From contig NZ_JAHVDV010000019.1 in assembly GCF_051486985.1 (NCBI RefSeq), forward strand, positions 1 to 64,000: DNA of 64,000 nt, given 5' to 3'. Position 1 is the stretch's first letter. Each line of letters starts with the position of its first letter. A program made the translations under genes and the position numbers. Shown here piece after piece: positions 43,113 through 51,865 of this stretch. Below the pieces are notes generated by a model, which saw only the letters and a program-made list of their open reading frames with translations, was not told the origin of the DNA and ran no database searches. Origin of the DNA: CBFFRJ01 sp051486985 (GTDB lineage Bacteria > Pseudomonadota > Gammaproteobacteria > Enterobacterales > Enterobacteriaceae).

Positions 43113-44543
43113 TCAGAAATTTTTGTCAATTGATAGGGTAATATTTCTCTGCTGGTAGTCGTAAAAATCAATATTGCTGTTGACCCGCTTATAGGTAAAG
43201 TTCAGTTTTGGCATCACGCCAAAGAAATAGAGATCCCGGTGCCAGAGCGACAAATTATAGAGCTGCTCTGTGTCCTTTCTGCGCGTAAGGAAAATATCGT
43301 TATTGCCGAGATAGCGTCGCTCAGAGAGGGCGGCTGTGGTCGCAAAAGAGATCTGCCACGGCAGGTCAACCTGGACGCCACTTCGCAGGCCGAAGCGGTG
43401 GTTAGACTCGCTGCGGGCAAAGGTCTGCTGGTCGAGTAGATCGAAACCGGCAAAGCCCGAGACACGATCGCTGAAGGCATGAGAGAGGGTGGTTGATGAA
43501 TATCGATTATGTCCGCGTAAAAAATGATAGTCGGCGTCATCGTAATCCAGCTTTTGATACTCAAGCGCCTGACTGACCTGCCAGGTGGGCGAGATTAAAT
43601 AACTGTACTCGGCGCGAACACCGGGGCCAGAAGAGTAATCCTCAGTGCCATACCATCGCTTTTCATAAAAAGGCAGCACGGCAAATTGTTGACGAAAATT
43701 ACGCCACTGATAGCCCGCATAGGCACGACTGGTTACATCATCAAAGTCATGGTTATTCCAGTAACTTTTACCATAAACGGTACCCAAAAAGCGTAAACCA
43801 TGCTGATCGTGAAGTTGCACATCTTTTTGCAGCGATCCGCTAAACCATACGCCTTCGCCTCGCTGCGGAAAACTGTCTTTATTACGAATAAACAGACGGT
43901 CGCCAATACGGATGGTTTTCCCCGAGGAGGCATTATTGACATTACTGTCATTCAGATAACTAACGCTTATCGCCCCCGTTAACGCCCCTCCCTTCTGAAT
44001 ACGTTCAAGATAGTAGGCAATGACGTGCTGAATATTCTCAGGCGGGTCACTTTGTAATACCCGGCGGAATTGATAATCGGCCGCGTCGTATTGATGGTTT
44101 TCATACATCGCACGGGCCAGATCCAGGCGTACCGCAACAAAATCAGGATGGGCGCTCAGAATGGCGCGATAGTGTGAAATGGCTTCGTCGTACTGCCCCT
44201 GACTACGGGCGAGACCCGCTTTTGCAAAGTGAACCAGCACGGGATCCGGGTCTGGCGATGAGGTATAGACAGGTAAAATTGCCTGCACCATCGGCCATTT
44301 TTCTTCGCGAACCGCCTGGTCAAGCAGCGCCATCGCAAGCGCTGGCTGCTCCGCCAGTTGGGCATTGGTGACATGGCGCATCCCCTCATTCATCGAAGAC
44401 GGGTTCGCCGGTGTGGTCAGGCGTTCAAAGTGGGGAGCGGCAGGAATGGCATTGGTATCCGGTGGTGCAGCAAAGGCAACGCTAAGCGGGCACAGCAACG
44501 TGACTGCGCCAGTACGCAACATATTCATAGAAGAACTTACCAT
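43113..44543 (-). CDS. Slam (surface lipoprotein assembly modulator) outer-membrane protein
   Basis: 476 residues from the ATG at 44543; ATG at 44528 is an alternative that gives a cleaner signal peptide (NMLRTGAVTLLCPLSVAFA). After the signal, residues 60-190 are tetratricopeptide-like (LVHFAKAGLARSQGQYDEAI, RLDLARAMYENHQYDAADYQ). The remaining ~285 residues are a DUF560-type transmembrane beta-barrel with alternating aromatic strands and a C-terminal phenylalanine. Slam proteins move particular lipoproteins to the cell surface in Neisseria and relatives. The preceding gene encodes a predicted client, 37 bases away on the same strand. Confidence 0.88.
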   Translation of the reverse strand: MVSSSMNMLRTGAVTLLCPLSVAFAAPPDTNAIPAAPHFERLTTPANPSSMNEGMRHVTNAQLAEQPALAMALLDQAVREEKWPMVQAILPVYTSSPDPDPVLVHFAKAGLARSQGQYDEAISHYRAILSAHPDFVAVRLDLARAMYENHQYDAADYQFRRVLQSDPPENIQHVIAYYLERIQKGGALTGAISVSYLNDSNVNNASSGKTIRIGDRLFIRNKDSFPQRGEGVWFSGSLQKDVQLHDQHGLRFLGTVYGKSYWNNHDFDDVTSRAYAGYQWRNFRQQFAVLPFYEKRWYGTEDYSSGPGVRAEYSYLISPTWQVSQALEYQKLDYDDADYHFLRGHNRYSSTTLSHAFSDRVSGFAGFDLLDQQTFARSESNHRFGLRSGVQVDLPWQISFATTAALSERRYLGNNDIFLTRRKDTEQLYNLSLWHRDLYFFGVMPKLNFTYKRVNSNIDFYDYQQRNITLSIDKNF

Positions 44544-44580
44544 CAGAAGGTCCGGTCAGACGCGCTGACCGGAAAACGAT

Positions 44581-45342
44581 TTATTGACGCGTTGCGCCAA
44601 AGGATGCGTTTTTAGTGGTGTCTGCAAACTGTGCAAGCCCGCCCAACTCTTCTGCTGTGGGGCCATTGAAGTGCCCGGAGAAGGTTCCCGCCTGGCCACC
44701 CGACTGCGCATTACCGGTAAAGCCACCGTTGGCAATGGTGCCCTGCATCGCAACATCACTACCGAAGGTATCACTCGCCGCAATGGTGCCGTTGATGGTT
44801 TTTGCCGCGAAATCGACATTAAAGCTGGCATCACTGAGGTTGCTTTCACGCATACCGTGACCCACATAGGTTGCCGTGCCCTGGGTCGGCACATTGGCCG
44901 CCAGTGTCGCATCTCCGGTGTAAAATACCTCGTGCTGACCTTTCTCGTAATTCGTCCAGGTACCAAACGTGGTGTAACTCATTCGTCCGCAGCACCAGGA
45001 GGTAGAGGAGACCGGACTCTTGTCATCCCGGGTCAGCCTCTCGGTCCACACCAGACCTGCGGAGAGACCCGTTCCGCGCATAACATATTCACGACCTTCA
45101 GGAGTGGTGTAGGTCCAGCCATAAATGGTACCACCGGTTGCCAGGCTCACCGGCGCAGAAGATGGAGCAGGCGCAGGCGCAGGCGTGCTGGCATTACCGT
45201 CCGTATTGCCCGTGTCGGTTTGTACCGGTGCTGTTGTTGCTGGTGGTGTACTGTCACCGCCGCCACCACCCCCGCCGCCACCGCCTCCACATGCCGTGAG
45301 AATGAAAGCAGTCAGTAACAAGCCAGGTTTAAAAATCCCCAT
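44581..45342 (-). CDS. Predicted Slam-dependent surface lipoprotein with TbpB-type beta-barrel
   Basis: 253-residue lipoprotein. Signal ends with the lipobox LTAC, and the acylated Cys18 is followed by eleven glycines and a Thr/Pro/Ala-rich linker to about residue 65, a flexible tether. The C-terminal half has short glycine-rich strands (GTIYGWTY, ATYVGHGMRES, NGTIAASDTFG, GGFTGNAQSG, GTFSGHFNGPTAEELGG), matching the eight-stranded barrel of TbpB/HpuA/fHbp-type Slam clients; FNGPTAEELGG is the signature. A vicinal pair WCCG near residue 123 is unusual. Ligand unknown; iron, haem or host protein binding are possibilities by analogy. First gene of the operon. Confidence 0.85.
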   Translation of the reverse strand: MGIFKPGLLLTAFILTACGGGGGGGGGGGDSTPPATTAPVQTDTGNTDGNASTPAPAPAPSSAPVSLATGGTIYGWTYTTPEGREYVMRGTGLSAGLVWTERLTRDDKSPVSSTSWCCGRMSYTTFGTWTNYEKGQHEVFYTGDATLAANVPTQGTATYVGHGMRESNLSDASFNVDFAAKTINGTIAASDTFGSDVAMQGTIANGGFTGNAQSGGQAGTFSGHFNGPTAEELGGLAQFADTTKNASFGATRQ

Positions 45343-45705
45343 AAGCTATACGTCCTTGGTTGTGAATAAATTCGCGAAATTTGTAACATAATTTTTGCAA
45401 ATGAATTTACGCCAAAAAAGATGCCTTCTCTAGAAAATATGCCCTGAGGGCAATAATTCTAAGATTAGTCTTAACAACGAGTTAGTTATTAGATAGCGTT
45501 CTCTGCCTTATTAAAAGCAATTTAGCTTAGGGACCAATCTGCGCAGAAAACAGACAAATAATATACAACACCCATAATATTGATGACCAAATCGCCAGAC
45601 TGTGAAATTTGCCCATGAGAGTCTTTACATTTTTTTCAAGATTTATTATTTTTTTTAACGAAACAATCCTGAACTTATTTTAAACCCCTGAAAAAGGAAT
45701 AACGT
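45343..45705. other. AT-rich intergenic region between the lipoprotein gene and ycgZ
   Basis: About 360 bases, visibly AT-rich, holding the divergent promoters of the Slam operon (minus) and the ycgZ group (plus). I could not assign a repressor or Fur operator with confidence. No readable small gene seen. Confidence 0.6.
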
Positions 45706-45942
45706 ATGCGTCAGACTGAGTTCAAACAACAAGCCACTTCTGCAGTTGTCGGGTATTTTGCTCGTGCCTCGTTGCCTTCTCAGCAGCAGACGCTTGGACA
45801 AATTACCCGTGAAATCCTCTCCGCAGGAGAGCGCCTGAACCGTAAAGCACTCTGTGACAAGCTGCTTGCAAAACTGGGTAACTCAACTGACCCTGCAACG
45901 GGAAAACATTACCAGGAGCTGCTCAACCTCCTGTTTATCTGA
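45706..45942 (+). CDS. ycgZ: YcgZ-type small regulatory protein
   Basis: 78 residues, the E. coli YcgZ length, with the matching pattern VVGYFARASLPSQQQTLGQI, LCDKLLAKL and a C-terminal LLNLLFI. In E. coli YcgZ, YmgA and AriR act as connectors that signal through the Rcs phosphorelay, lowering curli and raising capsule, under control of the blue-light/cold switch BluF-BluR. AAAAAGGA lies before the ATG. First gene of three in a row. Confidence 0.82.
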   Translation: MRQTEFKQQATSAVVGYFARASLPSQQQTLGQITREILSAGERLNRKALCDKLLAKLGNSTDPATGKHYQELLNLLFI

Positions 45943-46082
45943 TGGGAAATCGGATTGCGTTGCATTCTGGCGCGTCGATGTAAGGCCAGTGCAGGCTTAG
46001 CCTCACTGGCTTAAAAGCTCTGAGAAGTGATGGCGTCAGGATATTTCTACAAGGGAAAAAACTGGCATTCAGAGATACGGTT

Positions 46083-46352
46083 ATGTACAGAAGTGAAGAA
46101 GAGATCCAGACGGATATCATCGTCGGTGAAGCCGTGATGGAACTGTTGAACGAAGGGGCGGCGATAACCCAGTCCGCTCTGCTTCAACAATTACGCAAAA
46201 TGGCACGCGACGAAAAAGATAGCGCCCGTAAAGCGGCGTTAACCCTGGCGCTGGCAGAAATTCGCGACAGTATTACGGCCCTTAATCATTCATCAGGTGA
46301 GCCTCACCTGCCGAAACGGGATGACGTATCCAGCCGTAATACGAAACATTAA
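46083..46352 (+). CDS. YmgA/AriR-family small regulatory protein
   Basis: 89 residues, helical, with the family pattern of two helices (IVGEAVMELLNEGAAITQSALLQQL and ARKAALTLALAEIRDSI). It occupies the ymgA position between ycgZ-like and ariR-like genes. The spacing to both neighbours (about 140 and 70 bases) is loose, so extra promoters or RNA processing are possible. The Shine-Dalgarno is weak. Confidence 0.7.
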   Translation: MYRSEEEIQTDIIVGEAVMELLNEGAAITQSALLQQLRKMARDEKDSARKAALTLALAEIRDSITALNHSSGEPHLPKRDDVSSRNTKH

Positions 46353-46423
46353 TTTTTTGTCCTGAAGGACAGTGGCAACACCGGTGAGTCCAGGCAGAGC
46401 TCCCAGATAATAAGGAAAAATTC

Positions 46424-46672
46424 ATGCGTCAGCACACAGCACAAGCAGCCCTGATTAACTTTTTTCACAGCGCGGGAGAGCGACTGGCCGAAGAGACCGA
46501 GATGCTCGGCATGGCCGTCAGAACGCTTATTGCCAGGGGCGTCCCCGTTACGAATAAAGCCATCATCCTTCAGCTCATCGCCGACATTGAGAACGCGCAA
46601 AGCGCTGCAAGAGTGAATGTGCTTCGCCAGACGCTTGATATTGTCGTAGGTCGCACACCTGACGATATCTGA
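46424..46672 (+). CDS. ariR: AriR (YmgB)-type connector protein
   Basis: 82 residues aligning by eye with E. coli YmgB/AriR: FHSAGERLAEETEMLGMAV, VTNKAIILQLIADIE, LRQTLDIVVGRTPDDI. E. coli AriR is a small dimeric helical protein linked to acid resistance and biofilm control through the Rcs pathway. Start preceded by AAGGAAAA. Confidence 0.8.
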   Translation: MRQHTAQAALINFFHSAGERLAEETEMLGMAVRTLIARGVPVTNKAIILQLIADIENAQSAARVNVLRQTLDIVVGRTPDDI

Positions 46673-46788
46673 ATCACGCCTTCTTATCGCCTGTGCGGGA
46701 ACGTGAGCGCTCCCGCTTATCCTTCGGTGACAACCTACTCCTCTTTGCTCACCCGTCTGTGAGACTACCCGCCCTCACCCAGGCTTAA

Positions 46789-47703
46789 CTATAACGTCGT
46801 CTCCTGTGTGACTCGCTCCTGCTCTGCACGCCGGGTCGACCACCAGCACAACAGCGATCCCAGACTCACCATCGCCGCCCCCTGCCAGAATGCCAGTGAG
46901 AGCGAAGCATCAAGCATAACGGCGGCAATAAAGGCGGATATCACCGGAATAAAATAGGAGGCCGCAGCCAGCAAGGTCACATTACCGTGCAGAATTCCGA
47001 CATTCCAGGCGGCGTAACCAAAACCCATTGCCATTGCCGCCATCACCAGATGCACAATGACCCGCAGGTTGAATTGCATGGCGGGCTGAGGCGCGCTGAA
47101 GAATTTAAGCCACAGGGCCAGGGAAACCAGAATAAAAAAGAACGTGACGCCATTTGCCCCCTGCGCCATTCTCTGCGTCACTACACAGTAGACGGCCCAG
47201 ATAACGGCGCCGCTTAACGCCAGGCCATAACTGAGCGGGTTTGAAGTGAGGTTGGCGGCAATTTGCCCGAGATCAAACCCCTGTTCACCGCCTAAAACGC
47301 GACAAATACCGGCAATCGCCAATAGTATTCCCGGCACAATAAACAGACTGACCGGCTTTCTGTTGACCATCACGGCCAGTAAAATCGTCAACCCAGGCCA
47401 GAGGTAATTAACCAGCCCGACTTCTATTGCCTGAGTGGCGGTATTCGCAAAACCCAGCGACAACGACAGGCAGAGCTCATACGCCACAAACAGCAGACTG
47501 CCCGTAATAAGATAGCGTCGTGGAAACGTACGCAGGTTCGGCATCCCTACGCAAAACAGCAGCAGCAACGAACTTACGGAGTAAATCATCGCCGCGCCCC
47601 CTACCGCGCCAAGCCCTTCACTGACGCTGCGAATCAGCCCGACAATGGTGCTCCAGAGCAGAATGGCGAGGAGTCCCGTCATCGTTGCTTTTTTGTAGTT
47701 CAT
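46789..47703 (-). CDS. yddG: YddG, aromatic amino acid/drug exporter (EamA/DMT family)
   Basis: 304-residue inner-membrane protein with about ten membrane segments in two EamA repeats, recognisable as YddG (ATMTGLLAILLWSTIVGLIR; YAAWNVGILHGNVTLLAAASY). YddG exports aromatic amino acids and tolerates paraquat-type drugs in Salmonella and E. coli. I choose the ATG at 47703 with GAGGG upstream. Confidence 0.88.
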   Translation of the reverse strand: MNYKKATMTGLLAILLWSTIVGLIRSVSEGLGAVGGAAMIYSVSSLLLLFCVGMPNLRTFPRRYLITGSLLFVAYELCLSLSLGFANTATQAIEVGLVNYLWPGLTILLAVMVNRKPVSLFIVPGILLAIAGICRVLGGEQGFDLGQIAANLTSNPLSYGLALSGAVIWAVYCVVTQRMAQGANGVTFFFILVSLALWLKFFSAPQPAMQFNLRVIVHLVMAAMAMGFGYAAWNVGILHGNVTLLAAASYFIPVISAFIAAVMLDASLSLAFWQGAAMVSLGSLLCWWSTRRAEQERVTQETTL

Positions 47704-48153
47704 TCCCTTCCCTCTCAGGGCCTTTAACATCTGCCCTTGATACCTGGCTTAAGTGTTAAATCGCCGTTAAAAATGTATGAAGATCTCCGCCCACCCGGTC
47801 ACACTGAGGTCATGATGGCCTCATTCATTCGCCAGGGCGACCGCAAGAAAAGGTACAACATAAAGTTTCCCCCGTCATTACCTTACACCATCTATATGAT
47901 TTATTTAGCTAAATATCCAGTCAGGTAATTAATGTTGCTCCCTATCGAGCTCAGTCCATTTTTTGCGGTAGTACCCAAAAAAATTGAGGATACGTGGCAA
48001 AGCCTGCTGAATTTTTTAACATCGAGCCCTCGCCATGCGCTCTGTGACCCGCGGTAACGCGCCTGTTCCTGATGCCTGAACACCACCCCTGTCTATACTT
48101 CCCACTACAGCACCCGGCAACGGGTGAGAAACCCATCTGACAGGGAGACCTGC
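47704..48153. other. Intergenic region between yddG and the phosphoketolase gene
   Basis: About 450 bases with divergent promoters expected. CTATACTT at 48093-48100 resembles a sigma-S-type extended -10 element and lies 54 bases before the phosphoketolase start. I see no convincing small gene. Confidence 0.5.
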
Positions 48154-50544
48154 ATGACACAAACTTCGACGCTCAGCGATCAGGATGTTCAGTTAATAAA
48201 CCGCTACTGGCGGGCCGCCAATTATCTTTCCGTTGGCCAGATTTACCTGATGGATAATCCATTGCTGCGCGAACCGTTGAAAGCTGAACACATTAAACCG
48301 CGCCTGCTTGGTCACTGGGGCACCACGCCCGGTCTTAACTTTATTTACGCGCATCTGAACCGGGTTATCCGTTCCCGCGACCTCAATATGATTTACATCT
48401 GCGGGCCGGGACATGGTGGACCCGGTATGGTCGCCAACACCTGGCTTGAGGGGAGTTACAGTGAGATTTATCCGCACGTTGGTCAGAACAGTGACGGCAT
48501 GAAGACGCTTTTCCGCCAGTTCTCATTCCCCGGCGGAATTCCAAGCCATGCTGCTCCGGAAACCCCTGGTTCGATCAACGAAGGCGGCGAGCTCGGTTAC
48601 TCACTCTCCCATGCCTTTGGTGCGGTGTTCGATAACCCCTCCCTGATTGCCGCCTGTGTCATTGGCGATGGCGAAGCTGAAACCGGACCACTCTCCTCCA
48701 GCTGGCACGGGATCAAGTTTCTTAACGCCGCGCGCGATGGGGCAGTGCTGCCGATTTTGCACCTCAACGGCTACAAAATCGCGAACCCCACGCTCCTCGG
48801 CCGCATTTCGGATGAGGATCTGGATCATCTCTTTCGGGGTTATGGTTATGAACCCTACCGGGTAAGCGGCGACGAACCGGAGGCAATGCATCGCCAGATG
48901 GCGCAGACGCTGGAAAAGGCGCTGGACGATATACGCGACTATCAGCAGGCCGCCAGAAAAGGTGAATCAGCCGGTGCTGCCCGCTGGCCCATGATAATTC
49001 TGCGCAGTCCCAAAGGCTGGACCGGACCGGCCACGGTGGATGGTAAGAAAGTTGAGGGTTTCTGGCGTGCTCACCAGGTGCCCGTTTCGTCGTGTCGGGA
49101 AAATGAGGAACATCGTCGGATTCTGGAACAGTGGATGAGGCAGTATGAGCCTGACGATCTTTTCGACCAGCAGGGTGCCCTCAAACCCGAACTGCGCGCA
49201 CTGGCCCCGGAGGGGGATAAACGCATGGGGGCATCGCCCTGGGCAAATGGTGGCAGGCTGCGCAAAGCGCTACTAACGCCACAACTCAGTGATTATGCCG
49301 TTGAGGTGGCATCTCCAGGTGAGACGCAGGCAGAATCTACGGCGGCGCTCGGGGCTTATCTGGCGGGTATTTTTGAGCGTAACCAGGATAATTTTCGCCT
49401 TTTCGGGCCTGATGAGACCGCGTCAAACCGACTGAGCCATGTCTTTGACGTCACCAGTCGTACCTGGCAGCTTCCGGTTGAAGATTATGACGAGCAGCTG
49501 GCCGCCGATGGTCGGGTGATGGAAATACTCAGTGAGCATCAGTGCCAGGGCTGGCTGGAAGGTTATCTGCTCACCGGTCGCCACGGCTTATTCAACTGTT
49601 ATGAAGCGTTTATACATATTGTCGATTCCATGTTTAACCAGCATGCGAAGTGGCTTAAAGTCACACGGAAGCTGCCGTGGCGCGAGCCAATTTCATCATT
49701 AAATTATCTGCTCTCTTCCCACGTCTGGCGCCAGGATCATAACGGCTACAGTCATCAGGATCCCGGTTTTATTGACCATGTAGCCAATAAAAAAGCCGAT
49801 ATTGTACGTATCTATCTGCCGCCGGATGCCAATACCCTGCTTTGCGTGGCCGATCACTGCCTCAATACCTGGGATCGCATTAACGTCATCATCGCTGGTA
49901 AACAACCCGCGCCGCAGTGGCTGACACTCGTGGAGGCGGCCGAGCATGTCGCTGCCGGTATGGGGGTATGGCGCTGGGCGGGTACGGTAGCGGAAGGCGA
50001 AACCCCGGATCTGGTGATGGCCTGTGCCGGTGATGTACCAACAATGGAGGCGCTCGCGGCCGTCGACCTTCTGCGCAACGCATGTCCGCAGCTAAGGATT
50101 CAGGTGGTCAATGTGGTGGATCTTATGGCGCTTCAGCCCCCTGAGCAGCACCCGCACGGCGTGAGTGATGAAACCTTTGAGGCCCTGTTTACGGCGGATA
50201 AGCCGGTTATCTTTGCCTTCCACGGTTATCCCAGCCTCATTCACCGCCTGACCTGGCAACGCGCCGGCCAGCGCAATTTTCACGTGCATGGGTTTATGGA
50301 AGAAGGCACCACCACCACACCTTTTGATATGACGGTAATGAATGAACTGGACCGCTTCCATCTGGCCCAGGATGCCATTCAGCGCGTGTATGGTCAGGAG
50401 GGGCAAGCTGCAGCAATACTGGATGATCTGCAGGAGAAAATAGCTGCCCATCATCAGTATGTGCGGGAATACGGGGAAGACTTGCCGGAAGTACGTAACT
50501 GGAAATGGCCCTCAGCCCAGGGCGAAGGTGATGCACCGGAATAG
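48154..50544 (+). CDS. xfp: Xylulose-5-phosphate/fructose-6-phosphate phosphoketolase
   Basis: 796-residue thiamine-diphosphate enzyme that splits xylulose 5-phosphate (and often fructose 6-phosphate) with phosphate into acetyl phosphate and glyceraldehyde 3-phosphate (or erythrose 4-phosphate). Signatures: YICGPGHGGPGM, TPGSINEGGELGYSLSHAFG and the ThDP-binding GDGEAETGPL, then FGPDETASNRL and the C-terminal ITFAFHGYP-like segment. The ATG at 48154 follows AGGGAGA. Phosphoketolases are typical of bifidobacteria and lactobacilli; some enterobacteria carry one as an accessory gene. It stands alone, with its own terminator. Confidence 0.93.
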   Translation: MTQTSTLSDQDVQLINRYWRAANYLSVGQIYLMDNPLLREPLKAEHIKPRLLGHWGTTPGLNFIYAHLNRVIRSRDLNMIYICGPGHGGPGMVANTWLEGSYSEIYPHVGQNSDGMKTLFRQFSFPGGIPSHAAPETPGSINEGGELGYSLSHAFGAVFDNPSLIAACVIGDGEAETGPLSSSWHGIKFLNAARDGAVLPILHLNGYKIANPTLLGRISDEDLDHLFRGYGYEPYRVSGDEPEAMHRQMAQTLEKALDDIRDYQQAARKGESAGAARWPMIILRSPKGWTGPATVDGKKVEGFWRAHQVPVSSCRENEEHRRILEQWMRQYEPDDLFDQQGALKPELRALAPEGDKRMGASPWANGGRLRKALLTPQLSDYAVEVASPGETQAESTAALGAYLAGIFERNQDNFRLFGPDETASNRLSHVFDVTSRTWQLPVEDYDEQLAADGRVMEILSEHQCQGWLEGYLLTGRHGLFNCYEAFIHIVDSMFNQHAKWLKVTRKLPWREPISSLNYLLSSHVWRQDHNGYSHQDPGFIDHVANKKADIVRIYLPPDANTLLCVADHCLNTWDRINVIIAGKQPAPQWLTLVEAAEHVAAGMGVWRWAGTVAEGETPDLVMACAGDVPTMEALAAVDLLRNACPQLRIQVVNVVDLMALQPPEQHPHGVSDETFEALFTADKPVIFAFHGYPSLIHRLTWQRAGQRNFHVHGFMEEGTTTTPFDMTVMNELDRFHLAQDAIQRVYGQEGQAAAILDDLQEKIAAHHQYVREYGEDLPEVRNWKWPSAQGEGDAPE

Positions 50545-50591
50545 TTCCATGTGCTGATGCTGACGAGCAGTACAATAAGCGGCACCCGCTG

Positions 50592-50621
50592 GCGCAGGTT
50601 TTTATGACCTGCGCTTTTTTT
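50592..50621 (+). terminator. Intrinsic terminator of the phosphoketolase gene
   Basis: GCGCAGGT and ACCTGCGC arms, followed by seven T. Confidence 0.88.
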
Positions 50622-51012
50622 ATCGGTGCACGAACGTTTACCCAGGACTTGTCTCAAATAACCATAAAAAACGCTAATGTCAGCCAGATGCTGAACGTAA
50701 GTTTATGTCAGTTTTTGTCTAAAAATCTCATCCTGAGTGCATAACGAGCACCAATGATAACAGATGTTATTATTTCAAAAGCACTTAACGTTGCTTAACT
50801 GCTTTATTTACTGAGATATATATCAAATACGTTCATAAAAATCGCCTGAAAATTATATTCAGGAAACAAGCGAAGCGGCGGTTATTTCTGAATGTAACCG
50901 CTTCCCCTGCCGTTTGACTTATTCCATTCCCCGACTAGTTTTAGATACGGACACCGACGACATGAGATGCTAAATATGTCGTTTATTTAAACAACGAAAC
51001 TGGAGAAATAAC
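50622..51012. other. AT-rich promoter region of the yciG group
   Basis: About 390 bases without a readable gene. The yciGFE-katN group of Salmonella is RpoS-dependent and H-NS-repressed, and the AT-rich sequence here fits such control, but I could not pin down a promoter. Confidence 0.5.
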
Positions 51013-51195
51013 ATGGCTGAACATCGTGGCGGTTCTGGTAATTTCGCAGAAAATCGTGAAAAAGCATCTGAAGCAGGTCGCAAAGGTGGTCAACGCAGCG
51101 GCGGTAATTTTAAAAATGACCCGCAGCGTGCATCTGAAGCCGGTAAAAAAGGCGGTCAACAAAGCCATGGCGGTGGCCGTAAATCGGGAGAGTAA
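51013..51195 (+). CDS. yciG: YciG, KGG-repeat general stress protein
   Basis: 60-residue hydrophilic protein with two copies of a Con-10-type repeat (REKASEAGRKGGQRSGGNF and PQRASEAGKKGGQQSHGG). Members of this family are stress-induced, probably disordered hydrophilins. GGAG precedes the ATG. First of four co-oriented genes in the yciG-yciF-yciE-katN order known from Salmonella. Confidence 0.92.
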   Translation: MAEHRGGSGNFAENREKASEAGRKGGQRSGGNFKNDPQRASEAGKKGGQQSHGGGRKSGE

Positions 51196-51244
51196 TATAT
51201 TCCGAAAATCACAATTAATTTTGCGTTAATTGTGAACATTGATA

Positions 51245-51268
51245 GCGAGTCGAAACGGACTCGCTTTT
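51245..51268 (+). terminator. Hairpin between yciG and yciF
   Basis: GCGAGTC and GACTCGC arms around GAAACG, then TTTT. It may partly terminate transcription, giving more yciG mRNA than downstream mRNA. Confidence 0.65.
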
Positions 51269-51296
51269 AATTTCACTTTTCTACAGGATATATTTT

Positions 51297-51794
51297 ATGC
51301 AAGTTAACTCTATTACCGACCTTTTCATTCATGCGCTGTCTGATATTTACAGTGCCGAGAAACAACTGAGCCGTGCTTTATCAAAACTCGCGCGTGAAGC
51401 CTCCAGTCAGGAGCTTTCTGATGCCTTCAAAAAGCACCATGATGAAACGCAGGGGCAGATTGAACGTATCGATCAGATTATTGAATCCGATCCTAATCTG
51501 AAGATTAAGCGTATGAAATGTCATGCGATGGAAGGGCTGATTGATGAAGCTAACGAAATCATCGAGGCGACCGATAAAGGCAGCGTTCGTGATGCTGGTC
51601 TGATTGCAGCGGCCCAGAAGGTCGAGCACTATGAAATTGCCTCTTATGGCACCCTCTCTACTCTCGCCGGGCAGTTAGGACTGAAAAAAGCAAAAGTACT
51701 CCTGGATGAAACGTTACAGGAAGAAAAAACCACTGATGATTTATTAACTCAAATTGCCACTACGAAAATTAATCTTAAAGCTGAAGGCAAATAA
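51297..51794 (+). CDS. yciF: YciF, DUF892 ferritin-like stress protein
   Basis: 165-residue four-helix protein of the DUF892 family, recognised from DLFIHALSDIYSAEKQLSRAL and the VEHYEIASYGTL helix. Glu/His residues suit a ferritin-like di-metal site. E. coli YciF is a dimeric ferritin-like protein with unclear activity. AGGA precedes the ATG. Confidence 0.92.
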   Translation: MQVNSITDLFIHALSDIYSAEKQLSRALSKLAREASSQELSDAFKKHHDETQGQIERIDQIIESDPNLKIKRMKCHAMEGLIDEANEIIEATDKGSVRDAGLIAAAQKVEHYEIASYGTLSTLAGQLGLKKAKVLLDETLQEEKTTDDLLTQIATTKINLKAEGK

Positions 51795-51865
51795 ATAGTT
51801 CTGCACTGCAGAATGCCTTTTGAACTTCTTAATCTGGTAAGCAAACGACAACGAAGGATATTATT

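Noticed and set aside
45250..45300. Phase-variable simple repeat in the lipoprotein poly-glycine tract
   Set aside because: The eleven glycines use mixed codons (GGA, GGC, GGT, GGG), so there is no homopolymer or short tandem unit long enough for slippage.
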